Notes under the pieces: generated by a model
The model's database searches: none
What the model was told of the DNA's origin: nothing
What the model saw: the letters and a program-made list of their open reading frames with translations, nothing else
Position numbers and translations under genes: made by a program
Source of the DNA: JACMLD01 sp038207265
Lineage (GTDB): Bacteria > Bacteroidota > Bacteroidia > Chitinophagales > Chitinophagaceae
NCBI GenBank assembly: GCA_038207265.1
Contig: JBBQZZ010000001.1
Coordinates: 806,001-870,000 of the forward strand
Length of the DNA: 64,000 nt
Reading direction: 5' to 3'
Shown here: positions 9,751-18,432 of the stretch, piece after piece
How the letters are laid out: each line of letters starts with the position of its first letter
How positions within the stretch are numbered: the stretch's first letter is position 1

Positions 9751-10234
9751 TATTGTTATTAAACAAACAACAGATATTCAAGTATTTGATATTTGCGCGG
9801 CAAAGATGTCAGCATCCGATCCATGGATAACACTTGGTATGGATTATAACCATTGCATCAATGCATTTAATGGCCCCAGTAAAGAAGTGTATGTTGTGTA
9901 TTGCGACAATAAGATTGCAGGCTTTTCAATTTTACAGGATTCCGGAAGTTTTAAAGGATACATCCAAACTTTGTTCGTTGATAAGGACTTGCGTGGAAAA
10001 GGAATTGGCAAAAAAATACTTCAATTTTGTGAAAAGAGAATCCAATCTGTATCCCCCAACATTTTTATTTGCGTTTCAACTTTCAATAAAGATGCCTTAA
10101 AATTGTATGAAGCATTTGGCTTTATACAAGTAGGAACATTAACCAATTTTATAAGAAATGGCTATGATGAAATTTTGTTGCGCAAAACCATTGGACCGAT
10201 AATTGGTTACATGCCTGCTGGCAAGCAGGATTGA
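9734..10234 (+). CDS. GNAT family N-acetyltransferase
   Basis: This 166-residue protein has the GNAT fold. The acetyl-CoA loop is visible as LFVDKDLRGKGIGKKIL (the R/Q-x-x-G-x-G/A pattern) near residues 76-92, preceded by the IQTLFV strand and followed by the VSTFNKDALKLYEAFGF segment typical of small acetyltransferases. It should acetylate an amine on a small molecule or protein using acetyl-CoA in the cytoplasm. The start overlaps the symporter stop by 17 bp, so the two are translationally coupled. The acceptor is unknown; coupling to a transporter suggests work on the imported solute, which is inference. Confidence 0.85.
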   Translation: MQPLNDIVIKQTTDIQVFDICAAKMSASDPWITLGMDYNHCINAFNGPSKEVYVVYCDNKIAGFSILQDSGSFKGYIQTLFVDKDLRGKGIGKKILQFCEKRIQSVSPNIFICVSTFNKDALKLYEAFGFIQVGTLTNFIRNGYDEILLRKTIGPIIGYMPAGKQD

Positions 10235-10254
10235 TAAGAATAAATTTACAACGG

Positions 10255-11508
10255 ATGTATAAAAAAATTATCATTGTCTGTTTGATCGTTGTATCCGCTG
10301 CAACTGCCTTCAGCCAAAATAAAAAAGATCAGCATCGGCTGCAAGTCGTCATCGACAGTATTTTACAAAACCAGGTCAGCATGAACCTGATACCAGGGGC
10401 TGCAATAGCAATAAAAGTAAACGATAAATTAATTTACAAAAAAGCATTTGGCTATGCTCAAAAATATAGTTATTACAACCTGTTAATGGATCAACCTGAA
10501 AAAACAACCATTGATTACAGTTATGACCTGGCATCACTGACAAAAGTAGTAGGAACCACCACATCCATCATGTTACTGGTTGACATGAAAAAATTGCAAG
10601 TGGATGATCCGGTAGGAAAATATATTCCTGCCTTTAACAACCCGGATAAAAAAACCATCACTATACGCCACCTGTTAACCCACACGTCCGGTTTATACGA
10701 TTGGTACCCGTTATATTACCGTGCACACAATAAACAGGAAACTTTTCAACTGATTGCTGAATTACCGCTGAAATATCCGGTTGGTAAGGATCGTCATTAT
10801 AGCGATCTTGGATTTACAGTGCTGGGAGAAATTATTGAAATCGTTGCTGGTTTATCACTGGACACATTTATGCAACAAAACATATTTCTGCCATTGGGTA
10901 TGCTGCATACTGGCTTCAATCCGTTGAAATCAATGCCCTACACAAAAATAGCAGCTACTTCTCACGGTAATCCTTATGAAAAAAGAATGGTACACGATTC
11001 ATCGCTCGGTTTTGTATTCAAAGAAATTGATCCAGATAGCTGGAATGGCTGGCGCATGTATACGTTAAAAGGAGAAGTGAATGATGGCAACGCATGGTAT
11101 GCAGAAAGCGGGGTGAGCGGCGCGGCGGGTTTGTTTTCAACAGTAGATGATCTGCAGATACTGGTGGATATGTTGCTGCACAAAGGAAAGATCGGTAACA
11201 AACAATTTATTGCTGAAAAAACATTGCGCACCTTTTTAACGAAGGATAATTTCAATAACGGGCTTGGTTGGATGATGGATCCTGAAAACCCCGTTATTAA
11301 AAAAGGACCACCCGGTACATTCGGGCATACTGGTTTTACTGGCACCAGCATCGCGGTAATACCGGCATATCATGCATCTGTTATCTTATTGATCAATCGT
11401 CAGAACATGGGATTGCTGCCTGATAATGTTTATTATAATGTAAGCCCCGTCAGGGCTGATATTTTTAATGCATTGCTACAGTATTGCAGTGGGAAAAGGA
11501 ATAGATAA
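10255..11508 (+). CDS. Serine hydrolase, beta-lactamase class C family
   Basis: The open frame extends to a TTG at 10231, but the ATG at 10255 gives a clean signal peptide (about 1-20, ending AFSQ), so I use it; this gives 417 residues. The beta-lactamase/PBP-like fold is shown by the nucleophile motif SLTK at about residues 94-97, a YSDLG element (Y-x-D/N position) and a late GHTGFTG triad replacing KTG. These enzymes include esterases, D-peptidases and beta-lactamase-like proteins. It should be periplasmic or lipid-anchored after export. It follows the acetyltransferase almost directly and probably shares its transcript. Substrate unknown. Confidence 0.85.
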   Translation: MYKKIIIVCLIVVSAATAFSQNKKDQHRLQVVIDSILQNQVSMNLIPGAAIAIKVNDKLIYKKAFGYAQKYSYYNLLMDQPEKTTIDYSYDLASLTKVVGTTTSIMLLVDMKKLQVDDPVGKYIPAFNNPDKKTITIRHLLTHTSGLYDWYPLYYRAHNKQETFQLIAELPLKYPVGKDRHYSDLGFTVLGEIIEIVAGLSLDTFMQQNIFLPLGMLHTGFNPLKSMPYTKIAATSHGNPYEKRMVHDSSLGFVFKEIDPDSWNGWRMYTLKGEVNDGNAWYAESGVSGAAGLFSTVDDLQILVDMLLHKGKIGNKQFIAEKTLRTFLTKDNFNNGLGWMMDPENPVIKKGPPGTFGHTGFTGTSIAVIPAYHASVILLINRQNMGLLPDNVYYNVSPVRADIFNALLQYCSGKRNR

Positions 11509-11860
11509 TTCATATTAAACAGGGCAAACGCTACAGGCAAACCTCGTAAAAAACCAAGATCTGCCTATATTGAAAAAAATACTGAAAAATAATTGCGGAT
11601 TGCTCTCTCCGGGAAACAAACACATGGTTTAATGTAAGCATTGCTAAAGAGAAAGGGTTGCGAAAAAGAGGATTCCCTTCCATTTTAAAAATCATCTGTG
11701 CAAATGAAGATTAGATTTCAAAACATCGGAATATAATATATACTTTCAAAATAAATTAAAACTGTTATTTTGAGAAACCCATTTAAAAAATCCAAATTCA
11801 GTTGCTTAGCAGTTGATTGTTGAAGATCACCTGGATTACTGGCCACCGGGATGCCTGCAT
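11509..11860. other. Intergenic region, nothing recognised
   Basis: This 352-bp spacer lies between convergent genes. I found no gene-like frame, and no hairpin with a U-run that I would call a terminator. Confidence 0.5.
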
Positions 11861-13555
11861 CTAATTATTTTTGTTACCGTATTTTTTTACCAATTTTCTT
11901 CCCTGCACCATTAACCTTCTTGTTCTGTTGGGCGAGTTATATACATGATCCTTTAGCTTTTGTTTACTATAGAACTCCATTATTGCTGCCGTTGTAATGA
12001 TTCCAACAGGTTTATGGCTTCTCTTCTTATCCAACACCAATAACCTGTCAATATTATATTTCCCCATCATTTCTGCTGCCAGCCCGGCATCATCTGTTGT
12101 ATACACATAAGGCATGTTTTCAGTGTCAGGAGGAAGTGCGGTAGCCAATTGTGCAACATTTGTTATCTGCAATATATCAGGTTCGTATGAATCAGGAGTT
12201 TGTACTCCCCTGCGTTGTATTTTTTCTGTCATGATACTTCCTTTCATTAGGAAAAAAGAGATAAAATATGCTGCGGCACATGCGCCCATGAGTGGTAACA
12301 ATCCATTTACCTGCCCGGTTGTTTCCATTGCAAACACAATTGAAGTCAGCAAAGCCCTTGACGATCCCGCAAACATCGATGCCATTCCAATTAATGCAGC
12401 AGTGGCAATATTTATTTGAAGCGATGGAAAATAATGCAGGATGGCTGTCCCTCCCAATGCACCGAGCGCACCGCCTATAGTGAAAAGTGGTGCAAGTGTA
12501 CCTCCCGATGTTCCGCTACCCAATGCAATTACCCATGAAATGTATTTAAGAAAGCAAAGCGACAACAACACTGTTAATGGCAATGAACCCGTAAGCAAAT
12601 GCTGAATATTATCGTAACCAACCCCCATTGTAAACGGTGCAAAATAACCTGTAATACCTACTGCTATGGCTCCAATGGCAGGCCACCACATCCAATGCAA
12701 CGGTATTTTTTCAAAAAGATCTTCTACTGCATATACTGATTTAGAAACCAGGGCAGCAATGATACCTATGAACAAACCCAACAGAACATATATTGCCAAC
12801 GCACCGGTAGTCGGCACAGGTATTGCCGACATTGCGAAGACCGGGCCGCTTTCGAAAAAAAGCAAATGCATTCCCGCGCCGGTGATACACGCCAATGTAA
12901 CGGGAATGATTGAACGCGGTGAAAATTCAAACAATAATAATTCGATGGCCAGCATTACTGCGGCCAGCGGACTACCAAATATCGCAGACATGCCTGCACA
13001 GGCACCGGCCGTTAGGATTATTTTTCTTTCTGCAGGTGAAATATGCATGAGCTGGCCTGTCAATGATCCAAACGCTCCGCCCGTTGCAATGATGGGGCCT
13101 TCTGCACCAAATGGTCCGCCGGTTCCGATTGAAATTGCTGCAGACAACGGCTTTAAAAATGTAATCACTGGGGAGATTTTACTCTCTTCCATAATGATTT
13201 TTTCCATTGCCTCCGGTATGCCATGTCCCCTGATAGCTTTTGATCCGTAACGGGCCATCACTCCAACTAAAAGGCTTCCGATAACCGGGATTACAATAAC
13301 CAACCATCCCAGTTGATTTCCTGCAGGCGAAGCAGGTGCAAAAGAAACCCTGCCATAAAAAGCGATATTGGTAATGAGCATGATCAAAGCAACCAGGATC
13401 CTGGCGAAGAGGCCAATAATAACCGCGTTTATCATCGACTGTATGCTGAGGTATACAATTCTTTTATTGACCGGCACTTTCCTGAATTCCGATTTTGTCA
13501 GATACAATTGCTCAAAAGCCGGAGACACTGGTGTTCGATCCTCTGTTCTTGACAT
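11861..13555 (-). CDS. ClC-type chloride channel/antiporter with C-terminal CBS domains
   Basis: This 564-residue membrane protein carries the three ClC selectivity motifs: GHGIPE at about 111, GGPFGAEGPI at about 146 and GGTLAPLFTIG at about 353. The gating glutamate of the second motif is present (about Glu152), which in characterised family members goes with proton-coupled chloride exchange or gated conduction. The last 120 residues form a pair of CBS domains, a cytoplasmic nucleotide-sensing module common in ClC proteins. The protein should sit in the inner membrane. It is divergent from the Crp/Fnr gene with 78 bp between the chosen starts, so the regulator may control it. Confidence 0.9.
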   Translation of the reverse strand: MSRTEDRTPVSPAFEQLYLTKSEFRKVPVNKRIVYLSIQSMINAVIIGLFARILVALIMLITNIAFYGRVSFAPASPAGNQLGWLVIVIPVIGSLLVGVMARYGSKAIRGHGIPEAMEKIIMEESKISPVITFLKPLSAAISIGTGGPFGAEGPIIATGGAFGSLTGQLMHISPAERKIILTAGACAGMSAIFGSPLAAVMLAIELLLFEFSPRSIIPVTLACITGAGMHLLFFESGPVFAMSAIPVPTTGALAIYVLLGLFIGIIAALVSKSVYAVEDLFEKIPLHWMWWPAIGAIAVGITGYFAPFTMGVGYDNIQHLLTGSLPLTVLLSLCFLKYISWVIALGSGTSGGTLAPLFTIGGALGALGGTAILHYFPSLQINIATAALIGMASMFAGSSRALLTSIVFAMETTGQVNGLLPLMGACAAAYFISFFLMKGSIMTEKIQRRGVQTPDSYEPDILQITNVAQLATALPPDTENMPYVYTTDDAGLAAEMMGKYNIDRLLVLDKKRSHKPVGIITTAAIMEFYSKQKLKDHVYNSPNRTRRLMVQGRKLVKKYGNKNN

Positions 13556-13633
13556 GCTTTTCCTGATTATTGCACAAAAATATTGCTTAAATCATATTTA
13601 TTGTATTTTTATGGAGTATTTATTCCAATAAAC

Positions 13634-14374
13634 ATGGTATATACAACACTTAATGATTCAATACCTGAAAAAAATAAAAGATTGGCTCAGAAAAATGAAT
13701 CCTGCAATGTGAGCAGTTGTTTTTTATGCAAGCGCTGTACACCTGAATGGAGAGAATTGATAGCGATAAAGAAAACAACGTTCCGGTTCAGAAAAGGGCA
13801 ACAACTGTTTACCGAAGGAAAAAAAGTAACTGGAATTTATTTTATGTATTCGGGTGCTGTTAAGGTACATAAACACTGGAAAGCTGACAAAGAGTTGATC
13901 ATTCGTTTTGCTAAATCCGGTGATATGCTCGGGCATCGCGGACTGGCAGCAGGAGAAGCATATCCTGTTTCTGCCACTGCCCTTGAAGATAGCAAAGCTT
14001 GTTTCATAGAGAGCAGTTTTTTTGAAGCTACGCTGAATACGAATCCTGATTTTACTTATAAAATCATGCAATTCTATGCGGCGGAGTTGCAAAAAGCGGA
14101 AACACGTATGCGTAACCTGGCATTGATGGAAGTGAAAGGAAGAATAGCAGCAACGTTGATTGAGCTGCATGAAGTATTCGGAATAAACAAAAACAAATAC
14201 ATAGCCGTACCTGTTAACCGGCAGGATATTGCAGCTTATGCAGGTACCACCTATGAAACAGTTTTTAAATTTCTCCGAACATTGGTAGCATCGAAATTGA
14301 TCAGTTTAAATGGTAAAAGTATCCGGCTCAACGATCCCGATAAAATTAAAGCATTTACCAGGCACACGAATTGA
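13634..14374 (+). CDS. Crp/Fnr family transcriptional regulator with N-terminal Cys cluster
   Basis: The longest frame starts at TTG 13583; the ATG at 13634 is more plausible and gives 246 residues. Four cysteines lie at about 24, 29, 32 and 35 (SCNVSSCFLCKRC), followed by a cyclic-nucleotide-binding-like beta barrel (about 40-160), a dimer helix and a winged HTH (PVNRQDIAAYAGTTYETVFKFLRTL is its core). The cluster resembles that of Fnr proteins, which hold a [4Fe-4S] centre sensing oxygen, though the fourth ligand in E. coli Fnr is distant. Iron-sulfur binding is therefore an inference. It is divergent from the ClC gene and followed by a small membrane protein. Confidence 0.88.
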   Translation: MVYTTLNDSIPEKNKRLAQKNESCNVSSCFLCKRCTPEWRELIAIKKTTFRFRKGQQLFTEGKKVTGIYFMYSGAVKVHKHWKADKELIIRFAKSGDMLGHRGLAAGEAYPVSATALEDSKACFIESSFFEATLNTNPDFTYKIMQFYAAELQKAETRMRNLALMEVKGRIAATLIELHEVFGINKNKYIAVPVNRQDIAAYAGTTYETVFKFLRTLVASKLISLNGKSIRLNDPDKIKAFTRHTN

Positions 14375-14420
14375 TGTAACATCACTACTTATTTTATAAC
14401 TGACATTAAATATTAATTTT

Positions 14421-14855
14421 ATGAAACCAGATTTTGAAAAAACTATTTTCTACCGGTCTTATATGACCTGTGTATTTGCGGGCCTTATTGGAACTGTACT
14501 ATGTATGATATACGACCTGACTTTTGTACAGGTAATGCGGTTTCCACTATCATCGATCATCAATGTATCCACCCTTATTTTTGCCATCAACCTCATTTTT
14601 TTGGTAATCGGTGCATGCTATTACTGGTCAGTAAAGTTCTTGCCCTTTGGTGAAATCATTTATGTTATTGTATTTTTAGTATTAACCATTGTTTTCATAT
14701 TAATGCTGCAAAAATTTCAGCGGACAGACGATAGTGTTATCAATGGAAAATTCCGTTGGCTTTCATCGGGCATTGTGGTAATACTTGGATTGCTGGCCGC
14801 TGTTGCCGTTCCGTTACTTTACCGCAGTAAGAAGTTTGATGAATATGTATTGTGA
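14421..14855 (+). CDS. Small four-helix membrane protein, unknown function
   Basis: This 144-residue protein has four hydrophobic helices (about 15-35, 45-70, 75-98 and 113-135) with short charged loops. I recognise no family. It starts 46 bp after the Crp/Fnr stop on the same strand, so it may be co-transcribed or be a target of that regulator. A strong hairpin terminator follows at 14903. Confidence 0.7.
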   Translation: MKPDFEKTIFYRSYMTCVFAGLIGTVLCMIYDLTFVQVMRFPLSSIINVSTLIFAINLIFLVIGACYYWSVKFLPFGEIIYVIVFLVLTIVFILMLQKFQRTDDSVINGKFRWLSSGIVVILGLLAAVAVPLLYRSKKFDEYVL

Positions 14856-14902
14856 TTTCCTCTGGAAGAATTTTTTAATGCATTGTTCCCGCGAAGACTA
14901 TT

Positions 14903-14946
14903 AAATAAATAGCAACGTCTCCACGTGAAGACGTTGCTATTTATTT
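14903..14946. terminator. Bidirectional rho-independent terminator
   Basis: A perfect 18-bp stem (14903-14920 with 14929-14946) encloses an eight-base loop. The arms begin AAATAAATAGC, so both strands end in an A/T-rich run. It separates the + strand membrane-protein gene from the convergent oxidoreductase gene and can serve both. Confidence 0.85.
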
Positions 14947-15040
14947 ATATTAATGCTGTGAAAAATAGAAATTAGATAGTATTCCAGTTCTTATCCGATC
15001 ATTAAAGGTAAAGCTACCCAACTTAAACAAACCTGGTTTG

Positions 15041-16441
15041 CTATTTCAATTTCATATTTACCGGGTCCCAATTAATGATTTTTTTTGTGAAGTAACTCTC
15101 ATTGCATGACAGAGCTGGTGCCGCAGCCCTGAAACCAAATTCTGCATCTTCAACAACTGGCTTCCCATTCCTGATTGAATCAAAAAAATTGGTAAAATGA
15201 TCTAAATGATCATCATAACCTGGAGGTACTTTAAAAACAATATCTTCTTTCGTCTTTCTTTTCCTTTGGTCCGCAGTCCATTTTGATTCGTATTCCTTTT
15301 GCATTTCTTCCTGCATACTTTTTGAAAAAGTAAAAAGAGAATCATAGCCACCAAATCCGGGTGCTTCAGGCATAAGACTGTGTTTGATATTTAAATTGTT
15401 TCCATTTAATTCTATAATACCCTCTGAACCTATCAAACGAATCACTTCCTGTCCTCCCGTACCACTGATAAAATTTACCTGCAATGTCAGTTGAAATGCC
15501 GGGTGATCCTTGGTATCTGGATATTGCATAACACCGGCCATTACATCGGGCATGTTGCGGCCATCTTTCCAATAACTGAACTGGCCCGTACTGAAAATAG
15601 TCTCCGGCCCTTTAGAATTCGTTATAAAATGTGTCCCGCTTAATAAATGAATAAATAAGTCGCCCGCAACCCCGGTGCCCACTTCTCGGAATGCCCGCCA
15701 CCAAAAAAATTTTTTTGCATCAAATGCCATCTTTTCTGTTGCTTCTATAAATTTATCCCAGTCAATTGTCTGGGTATTGGCATCTTTTGGAATGGTATAC
15801 TCCCATGCACCAATAGAACTCTGCCTGTCATAAACAGCATTTACCATATTAAGTTTCCCAATTTCACCCGCAGCTAATAATTCCTTTGCTTTGGCATAAC
15901 CAATGCTACTAACTCTTTGACTGCCCACCTGTAAAACTTTACCCGTCTTCTTGCTTGCTTTTATAACATCGTACCCTTGGTTAATTTTATATACCATGGG
16001 CTTTTCACAATATACATGCTTGTCTTTGGACAGCGCATCTGTAGTAATGCGCGAATGCCAGCAATCCGTGGCAGCAATAATTACTGCGTCGATATCTTTT
16101 TTGTCTAAAAGTTCCTTGTAATTCCTGGTGGTAAAAAGATCGTTACCAAATTTTTCCTTTGCGTTATCAAGTCTGCCGGTATATAAATCGCAGATGCCGG
16201 CCAGTTCAACTCCCGGAACTTTGAGTGCAGTATTTAAATCAAAATGACCCTGCACTCCGTAACCAATAACGCCCAACCGGATTTTATCATTTGACGAAAT
16301 CTTCCGGCTATAAGCTATCATCCGCTCCTCCGCTTTTTCACGGGCAGCAATAGACGATAAAGGAGAGGCAGCAGTGGCGATGGTTGCCGCACCTATTTGT
16401 TGTAAAAATTTTCTCCTCGAAGAGGTATTGTCCTTTTGCAT
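15041..16441 (-). CDS. Gfo/Idh/MocA family oxidoreductase, exported
   Basis: This 466-residue protein has a twin-arginine-like leader (SSRRKFLQQIGAAT near the N-terminus), then a Rossmann domain with GVIGYGVQG (about 58-66) and the catalytic-region CEKPM motif, and a C-terminal alpha/beta domain. Members reversibly oxidise sugars or polyols with NAD(P) or tightly bound cofactor. Twin-arginine export suggests that it folds with cofactor before reaching the periplasm. Its partner at 16574 is an exported sugar isomerase-like protein, a pairing often seen in Bacteroidota sugar catabolism. The substrate is unknown. It converges on the terminator at 14903. Confidence 0.88.
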   Translation of the reverse strand: MQKDNTSSRRKFLQQIGAATIATAASPLSSIAAREKAEERMIAYSRKISSNDKIRLGVIGYGVQGHFDLNTALKVPGVELAGICDLYTGRLDNAKEKFGNDLFTTRNYKELLDKKDIDAVIIAATDCWHSRITTDALSKDKHVYCEKPMVYKINQGYDVIKASKKTGKVLQVGSQRVSSIGYAKAKELLAAGEIGKLNMVNAVYDRQSSIGAWEYTIPKDANTQTIDWDKFIEATEKMAFDAKKFFWWRAFREVGTGVAGDLFIHLLSGTHFITNSKGPETIFSTGQFSYWKDGRNMPDVMAGVMQYPDTKDHPAFQLTLQVNFISGTGGQEVIRLIGSEGIIELNGNNLNIKHSLMPEAPGFGGYDSLFTFSKSMQEEMQKEYESKWTADQRKRKTKEDIVFKVPPGYDDHLDHFTNFFDSIRNGKPVVEDAEFGFRAAAPALSCNESYFTKKIINWDPVNMKLK

Positions 16442-16525
16442 AAAATTATTTTGATTTTAAAAAATACTTGATTTGATAATACTGAAAGTTATATTGTGGA
16501 TCGATATCCGCTATACCGCAAAATA

Positions 16526-16552
16526 AATCACAGGCCGCCCTGACCTGTGATT
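16526..16552 (-). terminator. Probable terminator after the isomerase-like gene
   Basis: A 9-bp stem (16526-16534 with 16544-16552) lies about 20 bp past the stop of the minus-strand gene at 16574. Read on the minus strand it is followed by only a short U-rich run, so it may be leaky and let transcription continue into the oxidoreductase gene. Confidence 0.6.
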
Positions 16553-16573
16553 CTTTCAAATTCTATTTACTTG

Positions 16574-17446
16574 TTAAAGACTCTTAATATAATTTGCACA
16601 ACCCTGCATAACGGTAGGATCTGTTTCCATCTCAACAAATATATATTTAAGTCCACCTACTTTTGCAGCTTCAAAAAAATCTTTCCAGTCAACTATACCA
16701 GTTCCCATTGTTACTTCCTTCTTGTGATCTGCGGGACTGTAATCCTGCAGGTGCGCCGAAATAAAACGACCGGGGAATTTGCGGAAATAATCCTGGGCTT
16801 TATAACCCGATGTAATGGCTGCAACCTGGAACTGCATTTTTACCAATGAAGGGTCGATATGTTCAAGCATCACATCATATTGCGGACGTCCATCCAATTT
16901 TTCATCAAACTCGCCATTGTGGTTATGGTATCCAGCTATCATTCCGCCTTTCTTCACCATTTCACCATAATGATTCATCTGCTCACAACGTTTCTTAATT
17001 TCATCTTCGGTCTTGGCGCCAAGTCCGCCCGAGCAAATCATGCACTTCAATCCCAACTGGTTTGCAAATTCGATACGTTCTGCAAGACTGGCATCATCCA
17101 TAATTTCTTTCCAGGTAAAGTGACAGCTGGTTGTCTCAAGCCCCGAATCGTTGGTAATTTTTTTAAGCTCTTTTCCAGAATACTTTACTAAAGGTTCGAA
17201 AGGTCCCTGGTAACCTTTGGGACTACACCATTCTATATTTTTGTAACCATAACCAGCGAGTGTTTTCATGGTCTCTTCTGGTTTTTGTGAAATTACATCA
17301 CGATACACATAGGACTGAAATCCAAGTGGCATATTGATGCCTTTTTTATTCATCATCGCAAGTACCGAAGAAGGCAATGATGAAACCAATCCGGTAGCGG
17401 CAATACCGGTAGCCGCGCTACCTAAAAAAGTTCTTCTGTTCATCAT
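16574..17446 (-). CDS. Sugar phosphate isomerase/epimerase family protein, exported
   Basis: This 290-residue protein begins with an RRTFLG twin-arginine-type leader (cleavage near residue 30, after VLA). The rest is an AP-endonuclease-2-like TIM barrel: YGYKNIEWCSP, ETTSCHFTW, GYHNHNGEFD (metal-binding His/Glu strand), VKMQFQV, and the terminal YIFVEMETDPT. Family members are xylose-isomerase-like sugar isomerases or epimerases using a divalent metal. Together with the oxidoreductase at 15041 it likely forms a two-gene sugar-processing unit. The substrate cannot be deduced. Confidence 0.87.
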   Translation of the reverse strand: MMNRRTFLGSAATGIAATGLVSSLPSSVLAMMNKKGINMPLGFQSYVYRDVISQKPEETMKTLAGYGYKNIEWCSPKGYQGPFEPLVKYSGKELKKITNDSGLETTSCHFTWKEIMDDASLAERIEFANQLGLKCMICSGGLGAKTEDEIKKRCEQMNHYGEMVKKGGMIAGYHNHNGEFDEKLDGRPQYDVMLEHIDPSLVKMQFQVAAITSGYKAQDYFRKFPGRFISAHLQDYSPADHKKEVTMGTGIVDWKDFFEAAKVGGLKYIFVEMETDPTVMQGCANYIKSL

Positions 17447-17939
17447 AATCGTTTTTTTTTTGCTTTATAAAATAATGCGGGCAGCAATCGTTTCTGTCCG
17501 ACATTTACGGGTTCCAAAAGATATGTATTAAATGGCAATCTTCAATAAACCTTTGTAAATAAAAACATTAAAATCAGTCCACCGGTAAAATCTGCTGGCT
17601 AATAAGTTAACTGAAATACAATGCAGAGACGGATCAATTAAAGTACCAACAATTGAAGCCAATATGATGCGCAGATGGAAAACAGGTTTGTAAAAAGATT
17701 TCATTTCGTGAAATTTAAACTGGTTAAGTACGTGTACGTTTACATCCTTCATATGACAAACAATAAAAAAGCCAGTGTGAATTATTCCCTGTTTCGTTAT
17801 TTTATTATGCATCGCCATTCAATAATCAGGAGGGTGATAGTAAACCCGGTCAGGATATCCTTGTACAGGAAAAAATCATCTTCCGGTAAGCTTTCAAAAT
17901 CGATTTTGTTAAGTAAACCCGCAAACCTATTTTTGCGCC
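17447..17939. other. Region upstream of tRNA-Ser, nothing recognised
   Basis: Several short frames exist on both strands, but their composition is not protein-like, and one runs through the tRNA. The promoters for the isomerase gene (minus) and tRNA-Ser (plus) must lie here. No clear box is visible. Confidence 0.5.
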
Positions 17940-18024
17940 GGAGAGATGGCAGAGCGGTCGAATGCGGCGGTCTTGAAAACCGTTGAAGTGAAAGCTTCCG
18001 GGGGTTCGAATCCCTCTCTCTCCG
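17940..18024 (+). tRNA. tRNA-Ser(TGA)
   Basis: This 85-nt class II tRNA has a GGAGAGA acceptor arm pairing with TCTCTCC and discriminator G at 18024. The anticodon stem is 17967-17971 with 17979-17983, and the seven-base loop CTTGAAA gives anticodon TGA at 17974-17976. A long variable arm (GAAG-TGAAA-GCTTC) and the GGTTCGAATCC T-arm are present, as expected for serine tRNAs. The 3' CCA is not encoded. It is directly followed by a terminator and a GIY-YIG gene and is the likely parent of the altered copies at 18301 and 21710. Confidence 0.95.
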
Positions 18025-18027
18025 CTT

Positions 18028-18057
18028 AAAAGGTTCTGATTTATCAGAACCTTTTTT
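18028..18057 (+). terminator. Terminator of tRNA-Ser, abutting the GIY-YIG start codon
   Basis: The stem AAAAGGTTCTGA pairs with TCAGAACCTTTT and ends in a run of six T. The ATG of the next gene begins at 18058, the base after the run. The same hairpin recurs at 18403, 21439 and 32284. Confidence 0.85.
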
Positions 18058-18300
18058 ATGTATTATACCTATATTCTTAAAAGTATGAATGATGATGGCT
18101 ATTACTTTGGCCATTGTAATAATATAGTGGAACGACTCACTAAACATAATAGCCGTAAAGTGCGAAGTACCAAATCAAGAGTTCCATTTTCTCTTCATTA
18201 TTTCGAAGAATTTGAAACCAAATCAGAAGCTTTTAAAAGGGAAATGTTTTTTAAAAGTCTTGAAGGAAGACAATGGCTTAAACTCAACGATATTTTGTAA
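18058..18300 (+). CDS. GIY-YIG nuclease family protein (intact copy)
   Basis: This 80-residue single-domain protein matches the small UPF0213-type GIY-YIG fold: MYYTYILKS at the start (GIY position), YYFGHCNN (YIG position), catalytic-type Arg26 in ERLTKHN, and Glu62 in KREMFFKS. The domain is usually a DNA endonuclease using one metal ion. It starts directly after the tRNA-Ser terminator and its stop codon touches a tRNA-like copy, so it appears to be the coding part of a tandemly repeated cassette. Two damaged relatives follow at 18433 and 21469. With no separate promoter visible, expression may depend on read-through from the tRNA. Whether it is a homing-type nuclease or a repair factor is not known. 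Confidence 0.85.
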   Translation: MYYTYILKSMNDDGYYFGHCNNIVERLTKHNSRKVRSTKSRVPFSLHYFEEFETKSEAFKREMFFKSLEGRQWLKLNDIL

Positions 18301-18399
18301 AGATAGCAGATCGGTTGAATGCGGCGGTCTTGCCCGCAGGATCCTGTGGAAAAACCGTTGAAGTGAAAGCTTCCGGGGGTTCGAATCCCTCTCTCTCCG
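18301..18399 (+). pseudogene. tRNA-Ser pseudogene with an 18-nt insertion in the anticodon
   Basis: From AGATAGCAG the sequence follows tRNA-Ser(TGA) to its last base, but the first four acceptor bases are replaced by the end of the GIY-YIG gene, so the acceptor stem cannot close. Eighteen bases (18333-18350) interrupt the anticodon between G and A. The insertion contains the palindrome CAGGATCCTG. The T-arm and 3' end are unchanged. I regard it as non-functional. Confidence 0.85.
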
Positions 18400-18402
18400 C
18401 TT

Positions 18403-18432
18403 AAAAGGTTCTGATTTATCAGAATCTTTTTT
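18403..18432 (+). terminator. Second copy of the tRNA-Ser terminator hairpin
   Basis: It is the same hairpin as at 18028, with one change in the descending arm (GAATC for GAACC), and is again followed directly by an ATG. The offset of 375 bp from the first hairpin gives the period of the repeated cassette. Confidence 0.75.

Noticed and set aside
10231..10254. A TTG start for the serine hydrolase
   Set aside because: The ATG at 10255 begins a regular signal peptide; the upstream eight codons would spoil it.
18301..18399. A tRNA-Ser gene with an intron in the anticodon loop
   Set aside because: The 18-nt insertion is at a place where archaeal-type introns occur, but the first four acceptor bases are missing and bacteria lack the matching splicing enzyme, so a pseudogene is simpler.
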